DNA of 6,389 nt from a bacterium (lineage in GTDB: Bacteria > SZUA-79 > Acidulodesulfobacterales > Acidulodesulfobacteraceae), in the NCBI GenBank assembly GCA_021803845.1, contig JAJZLA010000099.1:1-6389 (forward strand), written 5' to 3'. A program made the position numbers and the translations under genes. Shown here piece by piece: positions 1 to 5,210 of this stretch. Under the pieces are notes generated by a model that made no database searches, was not told the origin of the DNA, and saw only the letters and a program-made list of their open reading frames with translations. Each line of letters starts with the position of its first letter. The stretch's first letter is position 1.

Positions 1-1
1 G

Positions 2-316
2 CAAAACGTAATGGAAACATTCGGCAACATATATTATATGTTAAGATATACCCATCTTCACCATGAAAAGATAAAACTTGCCGTAGTCTTCTACGGCGTC
101 ATATCCCTTCTTATGAACAATACCGATAAGACGATAGCAGCCTACATACATAAATATTCCAAAGAGGGCGTAAAGTTCTATGTCTGCTACAATGCAATGA
201 TTCTTAACAACCTAGTAAGGGCGACTCTCATAAAAGGGGTAACTCCCGTTCCCATGGGACTTTTAAAGGTTTACGAACTGAGAAAAGAAGGATATAAGTA
301 CGTTACCAATCCGTAA
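2..316 (+). CDS. DsrE-family protein, C-terminal part (5' end outside window)
   Basis: This frame is open to the left edge (codons for Q-N-V precede the first ATG at 11), so the gene probably starts upstream and about 10-20 residues are missing. The 101 residues from the ATG fit the DsrE/DsrF/YchN-like fold: a hydrophobic strand followed by G near residues 23-30 (LAVVFYGV), then GV-x-F-Y-V-C with Cys59, then the tail pattern V-x-P-V-P-x-G near 77-83 and an E-G-Y-K-Y end (93-97). In this family a Cys at the Cys59 position can act in persulfide transfer during tRNA thiolation or sulfur oxidation. Family membership is fairly secure. The specific role is inferred, since many small DsrE-like proteins are uncharacterised. 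Partner genes such as dsrF/dsrH are not visible. No clear terminator follows. Confidence 0.72.
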   Translation, partial: QNVMETFGNIYYMLRYTHLHHEKIKLAVVFYGVISLLMNNTDKTIAAYIHKYSKEGVKFYVCYNAMILNNLVRATLIKGVTPVPMGLLKVYELRKEGYKYVTNP

Positions 317-399
317 GAGAAGAAAGGCAGCGTGTATTAAGGGACAGTAACGGAATAAATAAATCAGACCTTATTTTTTAACCGATTAATCTTTTATTT

Positions 400-410
400 T
401 ATGATATAAT
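400..410 (+). promoter_or_regulatory. Possible extended -10 promoter element
   Basis: The 11-mer TATGATATAAT matches the extended -10 consensus TRTGnTATAAT exactly. No good -35 box sits 16-18 bp upstream, which is common for extended -10 promoters. It points toward a region that now contains only relics, so it may be the leftover promoter of a lost gene or a chance match in AT-rich DNA. The same 10-bp word repeats 12 nt downstream, but that copy lacks a TATAAT. Confidence 0.3.
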
Positions 411-535
411 TTATGATATGATTATTATATTGCAGTAAGGCAAAAATATTCAATAAGCGAATAAGCTGCTACCCTTTATATTTTATTTATATTAATTAAA
501 TTCATCTAAAAATTAAACGTTGAACGATTATTATT

Positions 536-652
536 ATGGGTTACGCTTTAAGAAAAATATATCCCGACGATATCTATAATGAACCCATAAATCTGAACAG
601 AACTTTTAAATTTCTTATTCCGCAACTTAAAAATCTGTTAGAATTAAATTAA
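536..652 (+). CDS. Orphan 38-residue reading frame, possible gene tail
   Basis: An ATG at 536 opens a 38-codon frame that ends at TAA 650-652. An in-frame stop lies only five codons upstream (521-523), and there is no ribosome binding site. The peptide (starts MGYALRKIYPDD, ends LKNLLELN) has natural-looking composition: charged start, P-D-D, then an amphipathic leucine-rich helix. It could be the C-terminal remnant of a larger gene rather than a real small protein. I do not recognise a family. It sits directly before a transposase relic, which favours debris. Confidence 0.25.
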   Translation: MGYALRKIYPDDIYNEPINLNRTFKFLIPQLKNLLELN

Positions 653-691
653 GGAATTTAAAAAAAATCAAATTTAAATGGGTAAACTAAA

Positions 692-790
692 ATGAGCAAA
701 AACCGCAGGAATTTTTCGCCGGAATTCAAAACGAAACTCGTCATAGAGCTCTTTAGAATCCTGCAAGACTCTAAACGAGATAGCCTCTAA
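692..790 (+). pseudogene. IS3-type transposase OrfA, N-terminal relic
   Basis: The first 20 residues (MSKNRRNFSPEFKTKLVIEL) are the classic start of the IS3/IS911-type OrfA helix-turn-helix protein: basic residues, then F-S-P-E-F-K-x-K. After residue 20 the family pattern (normally an E-x-L-x-G-x-x-T stretch and then Y-G-V-x-P) is lost. The frame then runs 12 unrelated codons to TAA at 788-790. A normal OrfA is about 90-100 residues, so roughly four fifths is missing, together with OrfB. No terminal inverted repeats were found. This marks an old insertion or rearrangement. It lies 57 bp from the truncated 3' end of the HEPN gene and may have caused that truncation. Confidence 0.7.
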
Positions 791-847
791 ATAAGACATT
801 CTTTCCAAAAAAGGTTTTTATCCATTTTATTTCGAAAATCAGGATAC

Positions 848-1225
848 TTATTTTAAAAAATTGGAAGAAGGTTTTCCCTCCGGAAATCCGTCCGGGTATC
901 TTGAAGGTATATAATACAGATCTAATAATTTAGCTTTTTCTATAATGTCGCCTATATTGTCCAAACCGGCGGTTTTATTTTTATGGATGTCGGTCGTTAA
1001 GCCGGTCGTTAATGAGTCTTTTTTTGATAGAATAATATTAAGCATAGCGTTCAAGGAATGTCCCCATAACGTTATTCCGTACTTTAAACCAAGAGCTTTT
1101 ATAGCTTTTTCGGCGGCCTGTTCGGAAGTAAAACATGCCCATTCATAGTATGCATAATCAAAATCCAAATTAGCCCTTTCAAAATCCCTTTTTCCCTGTT
1201 CGTACCAGTCCTTCCACCTATTCAT
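848..1225 (-). CDS. HEPN-domain protein, C-terminally shortened
   Basis: The 125 residues show the HEPN fold pattern of the small proteins that usually pair with a MNT-type nucleotidyltransferase. There is an aromatic/acidic first helix (W-x-x-x-G-K-R-D-F, 7-15), helix 2 with the F-T-S-E-Q-A-A-E-K-A-I-K-A-L block (32-45), a G-H-S-L turn (55-58), and the diagnostic Y-Y-I-P-S-R-Y-P-D-G-F-P stretch (104-115). In the family about 20-25 further residues form a last helix. Here the frame stops at 848-850, just after S-N-F-L-K, so the helix is missing. The gene is probably a truncated relic, though it may still fold. No nucleotidyltransferase partner lies next to it; an IS3 relic lies downstream. 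The start is the only Met in range and has no good ribosome binding site. HEPN proteins act as RNases or as partners of AMP-transferring enzymes; which applies here is inference. Confidence 0.75.
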   Translation of the reverse strand: MNRWKDWYEQGKRDFERANLDFDYAYYEWACFTSEQAAEKAIKALGLKYGITLWGHSLNAMLNIILSKKDSLTTGLTTDIHKNKTAGLDNIGDIIEKAKLLDLYYIPSRYPDGFPEGKPSSNFLK

Positions 1226-1303
1226 AATTAGTAAATTTGTAAGTCTTAACTAAAGAAGTCGATTTTTTCTTGACATATTAAAATACACAAAATTAGTAAG
1301 TTT
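1226..1303. repeat. 13-bp direct repeat in the divergent intergenic region
   Basis: AATTAGTAAATTT (1226-1238) abuts the HEPN start codon and recurs as AATTAGTAAGTTT (1291-1303), with 12 of 13 bases identical and a 65-bp period (about six helical turns). It lies between two divergently transcribed genes. It could be a paired operator or simply AT-rich repetition. Confidence 0.35.
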
Positions 1304-1368
1304 ATTTTATATCATTTAAAGTATAAAATCAAAATTATCGCCTTTAGACTATATAATTATAAAAATAT

Positions 1369-1397
1369 TTGACAATTTTAATTTAATGAATTATTAT
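1369..1397 (+). promoter_or_regulatory. Strong promoter of the DUF4143 ATPase (leaderless)
   Basis: A perfect -35 box TTGACA (1369-1374) is followed after exactly 17 bp by TATTAT (1392-1397). Only 7 nt separate the -10 box from the ATG at 1405, so transcription should begin at or within a base or two of the start codon. No ribosome binding site lies upstream of that ATG, which agrees with a leaderless mRNA. The start point is an inference from promoter geometry. Confidence 0.6.
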
Positions 1398-1404
1398 TCT
1401 AGAT

Positions 1405-2652
1405 ATGAATAATAATTATTCAAGCAGTGAATTAAATTATAAAAAAAGACTTCTTCTTAATAATGTTTTGCCGGCGGTAAAAAGTTTTCCCGTAATTGTA
1501 ATTACAGGTGCAAGACAGGTAGGCAAAAGCACTTTTTTAAAAAACGAATTTAAAGACTTTAAATATATAAATTTTGACGATTATTCTTATCAGGAGCAGG
1601 CTAAAAAAGATCCGGCTTCGTTATGGAAAGATTATAACCGCATTATCATAGACGAAGTTCAAAAAGTCCCCGAAGTTCTTAACGCCGTAAAGTTGGCAGT
1701 GGACGGTTCAGATAGAAATATGCGTTTTATACTCTCAGGCTCTTCCAATCTTTTATTGATGAAAAACGTATCCGAAACTCTTGCGGGAAGAGCCGCATAT
1801 TTTGAAATGCAGCCGATGGTCTATGCGGAAATACAAGGAAAAGGAGAAGGATTGTTCGCGCATTTATGGAAAAAAGACTTTAATTTAAAGACGGCAGATA
1901 ACGTTATAGCCGCACAAGTTGCCCCGCTTCCACTTATATTCAGAGGCTTTATGCCGCCGCTGTTAAATTTAAACGGTGAAAAAGAAATCGTACTTTGGTG
2001 GGAAGGCTACACTAGAACATATCTTGAAAGAGACTTAAGAGAATTATCGCAGATAGAATCGCTGATAGATTTTAGGAAAGTAATGGCGTCTCTTGCGCTA
2101 AGAACGGGAAACTTATTAAATCAATCCGAAATAGCAAGAGACTCGGGCATAAGCCAATCGTCCGTTCACAGGTATATAAAACTTCTTGAAATTTCAAATA
2201 TAATAAAGCAGATTCCCGCATTTTATTCAAATAAAATTAAAAGGATTATGAAAATGCCCAAGATATTTTTCGTAGATCCCGCCTTAAGCGTATATTTAGC
2301 AGGATATTACGATACCTCCCATTTAAGCGAATCTAGAGAACTGGGCAGTTTTTTTGAAACTATGGTCTATCTCCATCTTAAGGTCTATTCGGAACTGATG
2401 ACCCCGAAAAGCCAAATATTTTACTATAAAACTACGGCAGGTAAGGAAGTAGATTTTATACTTGAGCATGGGAGGGAAATTGTTGCGTTTGAAGTTAAAA
2501 TTTCAGACAATCCAGTGTTCGAAGATGCAAAAAATATAATAGAATTTATAGAAAATTTCCCGAATGCAATCAGAGGCGTCATCGTCCATTCGGGAAATAG
2601 CGTTAAATGGCTCCACTCTAAAGTTATAGCGGTTCCGTGGTGGATGTTATGA
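1405..2652 (+). CDS. AAA_14/DUF4143 family ATPase
   Basis: This is an intact 415-residue protein of the common AAA_14-DUF4143 family. Visible in order are Walker A G-A-R-Q-V-G-K-S-T (35-43), Walker B I-I-I-D-E-V (80-85), a sensor-1-like S-G-S-S-N (111-115), L-A-G-R (126-129), and a winged-helix segment with S-E-I-A-R-D-S-G-I-S-Q-S-S-V-H-R-Y (241-257). The C-terminal DUF4143 part is related to PD-(D/E)XK nucleases and keeps E319, the E-V-D-F motif (D350) and E-V-K (363-365). Length and motif order are normal for the family, so it is probably functional. These proteins occur in many near-identical copies in bacteria and archaea, often near toxin-antitoxin genes, but have no settled cellular role. 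Nuclease or DNA-binding action is inference. The start at 1405 is set by the promoter and by the absence of a closer Met. A HEPN gene is divergent and a PIN relic lies downstream. Confidence 0.93.
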   Translation: MNNNYSSSELNYKKRLLLNNVLPAVKSFPVIVITGARQVGKSTFLKNEFKDFKYINFDDYSYQEQAKKDPASLWKDYNRIIIDEVQKVPEVLNAVKLAVDGSDRNMRFILSGSSNLLLMKNVSETLAGRAAYFEMQPMVYAEIQGKGEGLFAHLWKKDFNLKTADNVIAAQVAPLPLIFRGFMPPLLNLNGEKEIVLWWEGYTRTYLERDLRELSQIESLIDFRKVMASLALRTGNLLNQSEIARDSGISQSSVHRYIKLLEISNIIKQIPAFYSNKIKRIMKMPKIFFVDPALSVYLAGYYDTSHLSESRELGSFFETMVYLHLKVYSELMTPKSQIFYYKTTAGKEVDFILEHGREIVAFEVKISDNPVFEDAKNIIEFIENFPNAIRGVIVHSGNSVKWLHSKVIAVPWWML

Positions 2653-2773
2653 CTGCCGTTAAGCATATCTTCGGTTATATATCTTTCTCTTAGCAATCTT
2701 TTGATTTACTAAAAATGGTTTTATTGCTTTTTAAAAAAGTAATGCTAAAATAAATAAGTAGGAATTTTAATAT

Positions 2774-3007
2774 TTGGAGGTACTAATAAACGACAATAAA
2801 ACTATTTCCGATAAAATCGAAGAAATATTTAAAAAGGCCTCTTTAGGAAAGATTTTATTGGTTACCAATTCGCTTGTAATTATAGAAATTATATTTGTGT
2901 TAGAGTCATACTACGATAAATCCAAAAAAGAATTTGAATTTTTATATTTTAAGAAACAGGGTGGGAGCGGTTTAAACCTTATTTTTATCGCCGTATTTAT
3001 CTTTTAA
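2774..3007 (+). pseudogene. PIN-domain (VapC-like) toxin relic
   Basis: From a TTG at 2774 the frame reads L-E-V-L-I-N-D-N, then S-D-K-I-E-E-I-F-K-K-A-S-L-G-K-I, then L-V-I-I-E-I-I-F-V-L-E-S-Y-Y, followed by D-K-S-K-K-E-F. This matches the first 60 residues of VapC-type PIN nucleases, after the opening D-T-N strand. That strand, with the first catalytic Asp, is absent because an in-frame TAA sits two codons upstream (2768-2770). The conserved helix-2 Glu is present. After about position 2945 the family pattern ends and the remaining codons run to TAA, overlapping the 3' end of the convergent nucleotidyltransferase by 36 bp. A normal VapC is about 130-140 residues, so both ends are lost and the toxin should be inactive. 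No VapB antitoxin is seen upstream. Confidence 0.6.
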
Positions 3008-3615
3008 ATATTCTTCAATTTCTTTTTCAAAATATTCTTCAATTTCTGTTTTACTTACATTATATGAAGGTTTTAAGTTATTGCTCAAAAAATTTTCTTT
3101 AATATCTATTAACCCCGTAAGTTGTTTTAAAAATAATTTTTCATTATAGAATAACGGTTGAATTTTTAAAGTTTCTTCTATTAATTTATTTAAACCGAAC
3201 TTTTTCGATAAAACATAAAGGTCGTAATAATCCCTAAGTTTACCTCTGTAATTCAATACCGTGGTTTTCATAGCCATTAAGATTTTTATTTTGGCTATTT
3301 TTAGGTTATCGAATAGTATTTCGGAGTTTTCTTTTTCAGATATAAAATCAAACCCGTAGGCATAAAAGGTAACTTTAGTTTTGTCAAAAACGTAATCATA
3401 TTGTATAAGCTGGTTTTTTATATTGAATTTAGAAAATCTCGGAATAATTTTAATTTTTTTATCATCTAGTTTCTTAAGAAGTTTATACATCCGATTTTCA
3501 TCTAAAACATCTTGAGCGGTGAAAAGGTCTATGTCTTCCGAAAACCTGTGCTTAAGATAATTTCCTCTTCTTTTCCTAAAATTTTCAGTATTTCTTCAGT
3601 ATTTTTAGGCCACAT
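2972..3615 (-). pseudogene. AbiEii/AbiGii-type nucleotidyltransferase toxin, frameshifted
   Basis: This was a Type IV toxin-like nucleotidyltransferase (DUF1814 family). Reading on the minus strand, an ATG at 3615 begins M-W-P-K-N-T-E-E-I-L-K-I-L-G-K-E-E-E, a typical family N-terminus. The catalytic stretch L-K-H-R-F-S-E-D-I-D-L-F (about 3521-3556) lies in a different frame, and the G-G-T-x-L/A loop expected between them is absent. About a dozen residues and a non-multiple of three bases were therefore deleted near 3551-3570. From the ATG at 3490 a 172-residue frame stays open with the downstream core, including A-M-K-T-T-V-L-N-Y-R-G-K-L-R-D-Y-Y-D-L-Y-V-L. The tail carries an 8-residue duplication. 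The 5' end overlaps the upstream antitoxin gene by 11 bp. Without the GG loop, activity is unlikely. A truncated product from 3490 cannot be excluded. Confidence 0.8.
3006..3047. repeat. Exact 18-bp direct repeat, 24-bp period, inside the nucleotidyltransferase tail
   Basis: AAATATTCTTCAATTTCT occurs at 3006-3023 and again at 3030-3047 with 6 bp between. The 24-bp period equals eight codons. On the minus strand it encodes E-I-E-E-Y-F-E-K followed by E-I-E-E-Y-L-K-D, an in-frame tandem duplication in the acidic C-terminal helix of the AbiEii-type protein. Confidence 0.85.
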
Positions 3616-3976
3616 TTTTTTTAAAAATTGGTAAAATAAAATCCAGTAACCGAAAAAGTTTTGGGTCGTTATATTTATTTTGAGGTTTTATAAATAACCT
3701 GTGCACTTTTATAATTCTATCCGCAGGAATAATTTTAAACAGTGCCGCTATCTCGTTCAAATCTCCATAAATTAATATATGTTCTATTATTATTCTGTCA
3801 GGCAAAATTGAATCATTCTTGTTATAAGACCAGAAATTGTCACGGTTAATTTCAGGCGGCAAATCTTTGAGATTTAGGTATATCTCATCTTTATCCAATA
3901 TTTTAGAATTTTCTATCAGTATTTCCCGCGTAATACTTTTATCAAATTTTTCAACGCTCTTAGATAATGCTCCCAT
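3605..3976 (-). CDS. DUF6922-like putative antitoxin of the AbiEii-type module
   Basis: This 123-residue protein has a central F-W-S-Y-N (48-52) followed by D-R-I-I-I-E-H-I-L-I-Y-G-D-L-N-E-I-A-A-L-F (60-80) and an A-D-R-I-I-K segment. This resembles the DUF6922 pattern of small proteins often encoded just before AbiEii/AbiGii-type nucleotidyltransferases. It has no signal peptide or membrane segment and is presumably cytoplasmic. The gene starts at the ATG 3976-3974. A ribosome binding site AGAGG (3986-3990) lies 9 nt upstream and an extended -10 promoter lies before that. Its last 11 bp overlap the start of the nucleotidyltransferase (ATG at 3615), a coupling typical of toxin-antitoxin operons. 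An antitoxin role is inferred from position and family. The fold may be DNA-binding, but no clear helix-turn-helix is visible. The frame is intact although its partner is broken. Confidence 0.7.
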   Translation of the reverse strand: MGALSKSVEKFDKSITREILIENSKILDKDEIYLNLKDLPPEINRDNFWSYNKNDSILPDRIIIEHILIYGDLNEIAALFKIIPADRIIKVHRLFIKPQNKYNDPKLFRLLDFILPIFKKNVA

Positions 3977-3985
3977 AATAAATAT

Positions 3986-3990
3986 CCTCT
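3986..3990 (-). promoter_or_regulatory. Ribosome binding site AGAGG
   Basis: On the minus strand AGAGG sits 9 nt before the ATG at 3976 and supports that start for the DUF6922-like gene. It contrasts with the two DUF4143 ATPase starts in this window, which have none. Confidence 0.6.
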
Positions 3991-4008
3991 AAAAATTTCT
4001 ATTCCATT

Positions 4009-4019
4009 ATTATAGCATA
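4009..4019 (-). promoter_or_regulatory. Extended -10 promoter of the antitoxin-toxin operon
   Basis: On the minus strand TATGCTATAAT matches TRTGnTATAAT at every position. The predicted start near 4001-4002 gives a leader of about 25 nt containing the AGAGG site. A -35 box at the usual distance is poor, as expected for this promoter type; TTGGAG lies 20 bp away. Confidence 0.6.
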
Positions 4020-4192
4020 GCTGAAATATAAATTCTCCAATTTGCCGATAGAACATTAACTAAAAACTAAAAAACCCCCCTTTATTTATATGCTTACCTT
4101 ACATCAATTAATCTAATTAATTATATTTTTAGATATAATAATTTTAGTTTTGCCGTAATTAAAAGACAAAAGCCATAAAAACGACAGATAGT

Positions 4193-4220
4193 TTGCAAAG
4201 AATCTTTTAAGAAATATAAT
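4193..4220 (+). promoter_or_regulatory. Candidate cytochrome c promoter
   Basis: TTGCAA (4193-4198) and TATAAT (4215-4220) are separated by 16 bp. The predicted start near 4227 leaves a leader of about 50 nt. A second TATAAT at 4255-4260 is nearer to the gene but lacks a well-spaced -35 box (TTGAAA is only 13 bp away). Which is used cannot be told from the sequence. Confidence 0.45.
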
Positions 4221-4266
4221 ATAGAAATTATAAAGTTGAAAACTATATTTATAGTATAATTTAAAA

Positions 4267-4271
4267 TGAGG
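4267..4271 (+). promoter_or_regulatory. Ribosome binding site TGAGG deciding the cytochrome start
   Basis: TGAGG lies 6 nt before the ATG at 4278. It overlaps an earlier in-frame ATG (4266) that has no upstream ribosome binding site. This favours 4278 as the start, and the signal peptide then begins M-K-R-F, a normal n-region. Confidence 0.6.
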
Positions 4272-4277
4272 TATATC

Positions 4278-4802
4278 ATGAAACGCTTTATCGTTTACTT
4301 ATTATTTGCGGTATTTTTTATAACCGCCTCCGGCGCATACGTTTTTACAAACGCAAAGCCGGCTCAGGCTGGTGTATTAATTCTTGGTTCCGCTGCTTTG
4401 TTTTTTACAGTTGCAATCAAAACAACCGAAGCGGGACAAACGCGTCACATTTCTAACAGCGCCCGGCTTATAAACCGCGGCAGGTATTTGGTGGAAGATG
4501 TCAGCAAATGCGCCGATTGCCACACGCCGAGGGACAGGTTCGGCCGCCCCATAAAATCAAAATGGCTCGAAGGAGCGGTCCTTAATCTAAAGCCGATTCA
4601 CCCGGTACCGGGCTGGGCGGGAAAAACCCCCGACATCGCAGGTTTGCCTAAGGGGTGGACCAGAAAAGATGTAATTAAATTTCTAACGACCGGCATAGAT
4701 ATAAAAGGCAAGTTTGCAAGACCGCCCATGCCTGGCTATAGGCTGACGAAAAAAGACGCCGTTGCCGTTACGGATTATCTTAAAAGCTTGAAAAATCAGT
4801 AA
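4278..4802 (+). CDS. Secreted/anchored monohaem class I cytochrome c
   Basis: This is a 174-residue electron carrier of the periplasm. An N-terminal signal sequence (M-K-R-F, then a hydrophobic core at 5-23) ends in A-K-P-A-Q-A|G, a good signal peptidase I site after residue 31. A second hydrophobic stretch (33-47) follows directly, so the mature protein may keep a membrane anchor, or the whole N-terminus may stay uncleaved. The single haem site is C-A-D-C-H (78-82), with the preceding R-G-R-Y-L-V typical of the family. The likely distal ligand is M151 in R-P-P-M-P-G-Y-R-L, and the terminal helix is D-A-V-A-V-T-D-Y-L-K-S-L. The W-x-x-x-x-P-x-I-A-G-L-P and F-L-T-T-G-I segments resemble cytochrome subunits of dehydrogenase-type systems. 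No partner dehydrogenase is nearby. An upstream ATG at 4266 would add four residues. The gene is more GC-rich than its neighbours. Confidence 0.9.
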   Translation: MKRFIVYLLFAVFFITASGAYVFTNAKPAQAGVLILGSAALFFTVAIKTTEAGQTRHISNSARLINRGRYLVEDVSKCADCHTPRDRFGRPIKSKWLEGAVLNLKPIHPVPGWAGKTPDIAGLPKGWTRKDVIKFLTTGIDIKGKFARPPMPGYRLTKKDAVAVTDYLKSLKNQ

Positions 4803-4818
4803 AATAGGGTATTTGTAT

Positions 4819-4850
4819 TTAGCCGTTATATAACTAAATATAACGGCTAA
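4819..4850 (+). terminator. Perfect 13-bp stem terminator after cytochrome c
   Basis: TTAGCCGTTATAT (4819-4831), a six-base loop AACTAA (4832-4837) and ATATAACGGCTAA (4838-4850) form a perfect hairpin 16 bp after the stop codon. TTTCTC follows, so the U-tract is weak. The hairpin also lies at the end of the convergent HAD pseudogene, whose last codons are inside its right arm, so it may have ended transcription from both sides. Confidence 0.75.
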
Positions 4851-5210
4851 TTTCTCAATGTTGCGGTTAATCTTTTCGTATTCAGAGCAGATTTAATGTA
4901 TCCTCTATTTTCCCCGCTATAATGTTGTAATTTAAGGCGGCATTTATAGCGAGTTCTCTAATCCCATAATGACGATTCCTATGGCGGCATTTTTGAGTAT
5001 TTCATTATCGTTAAAACCGTTACCTATGGTGATAGTTTCCGCGTATCCTAATTTTTGAAGTATTTGTCTTTTTTTAAGGGCGGAATTTTCTCCGTTTATA
5101 ATAAATAACTCGGCATGGATGTTTTTAACCATTTCTTTGGCAGTTTTAAACGTATCCGATGTTACGAAGTAAATATCAACATGTTTCGATAATTCAACAT
5201 TAATAAGCAT
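4847..5210 (-). pseudogene. Soluble P-type-ATPase-like HAD phosphatase, degraded
   Basis: The minus-strand frame from 5210 reads E-L-S-K-H-V-D-I-Y-F-V-T-S-D-T-F and later T-I-T-I-G-N-G-F-N-D-N-E-I-L-K-N-A-A-I-G-I. This is the middle and motif IV of the HAD family related to soluble P-type ATPase domains (COG4087 type). The N-terminal half, with the catalytic D-x-(N/D)-G-T-L motif, is missing. An in-frame stop occurs at 4944-4946, but a shift by one frame continues the family pattern: I-N-A-A-L-N, then I-E-D-T-L-N-L-L, an internal TGA, and K-R-L-T-A-T-L-R-N to TAG at 4847-4849. Family members end in L-L-L-N-P-K-R-L-I-A-T-L-R-N, so the TGA replaces a Leu codon. The gene has three lesions: N-terminal loss, a frameshift and a nonsense mutation. 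It should be inactive. Confidence 0.82.

Larger units (their letters stand above)
317..691. other. 375-bp AT-rich stretch with only relics
   Basis: No full gene is visible here. The stretch holds an exact 10-bp direct repeat (TTTATGATAT at 398-407 and 410-419) that includes a possible extended -10 promoter, and one short orphan frame (536-652), listed separately. It ends at the transposase relic that starts at 692. No convincing hairpin terminator for the DsrE-like gene was found; the T-run near 373-378 has no paired stem. Confidence 0.5.
4020..4277. other. Divergent promoter region between antitoxin and cytochrome c genes
   Basis: No gene or RNA is recognisable in this stretch. It contains the upstream part of the antitoxin promoter on the minus side, an odd A6C6 tract at 4069-4080, an ATCTAA/TTAGAT inverted repeat near 4120-4140, and two -10-like boxes for the cytochrome gene. 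Confidence 0.5.

Noticed and set aside
945..1148. Plus-strand open frame of 67 codons
   Set aside because: It is antisense within the HEPN gene, which shows clear family motifs. The frame itself has no ribosome binding site or recognisable domain.
1270..1299. A second TTGACA (1270-1275) in the HEPN-ATPase intergenic region
   Set aside because: The best -10 candidates at 17-18 bp (TTAGTA, TAGTAA) are poor, so no promoter was called. The box at 1369 is far better placed.
2424..2696. Minus-strand open frame of 90 codons with a TTG start
   Set aside because: Most of it is antisense to the conserved DUF4143 nuclease-like end of the ATPase. Only the first 15 or so residues lie outside, and they match no family I can name.
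2728..2750. Near-palindrome ATTGCTTTTT/AAAAAAGTAAT after the ATPase gene
   Set aside because: The stem is almost pure A/T with a mismatch and no U-tract after it, so it was not called a terminator.
4069..4084. A6C6 tract before the cytochrome gene
   Set aside because: No stem, repeat array or known regulatory motif goes with it. It may be a chance homopolymer.
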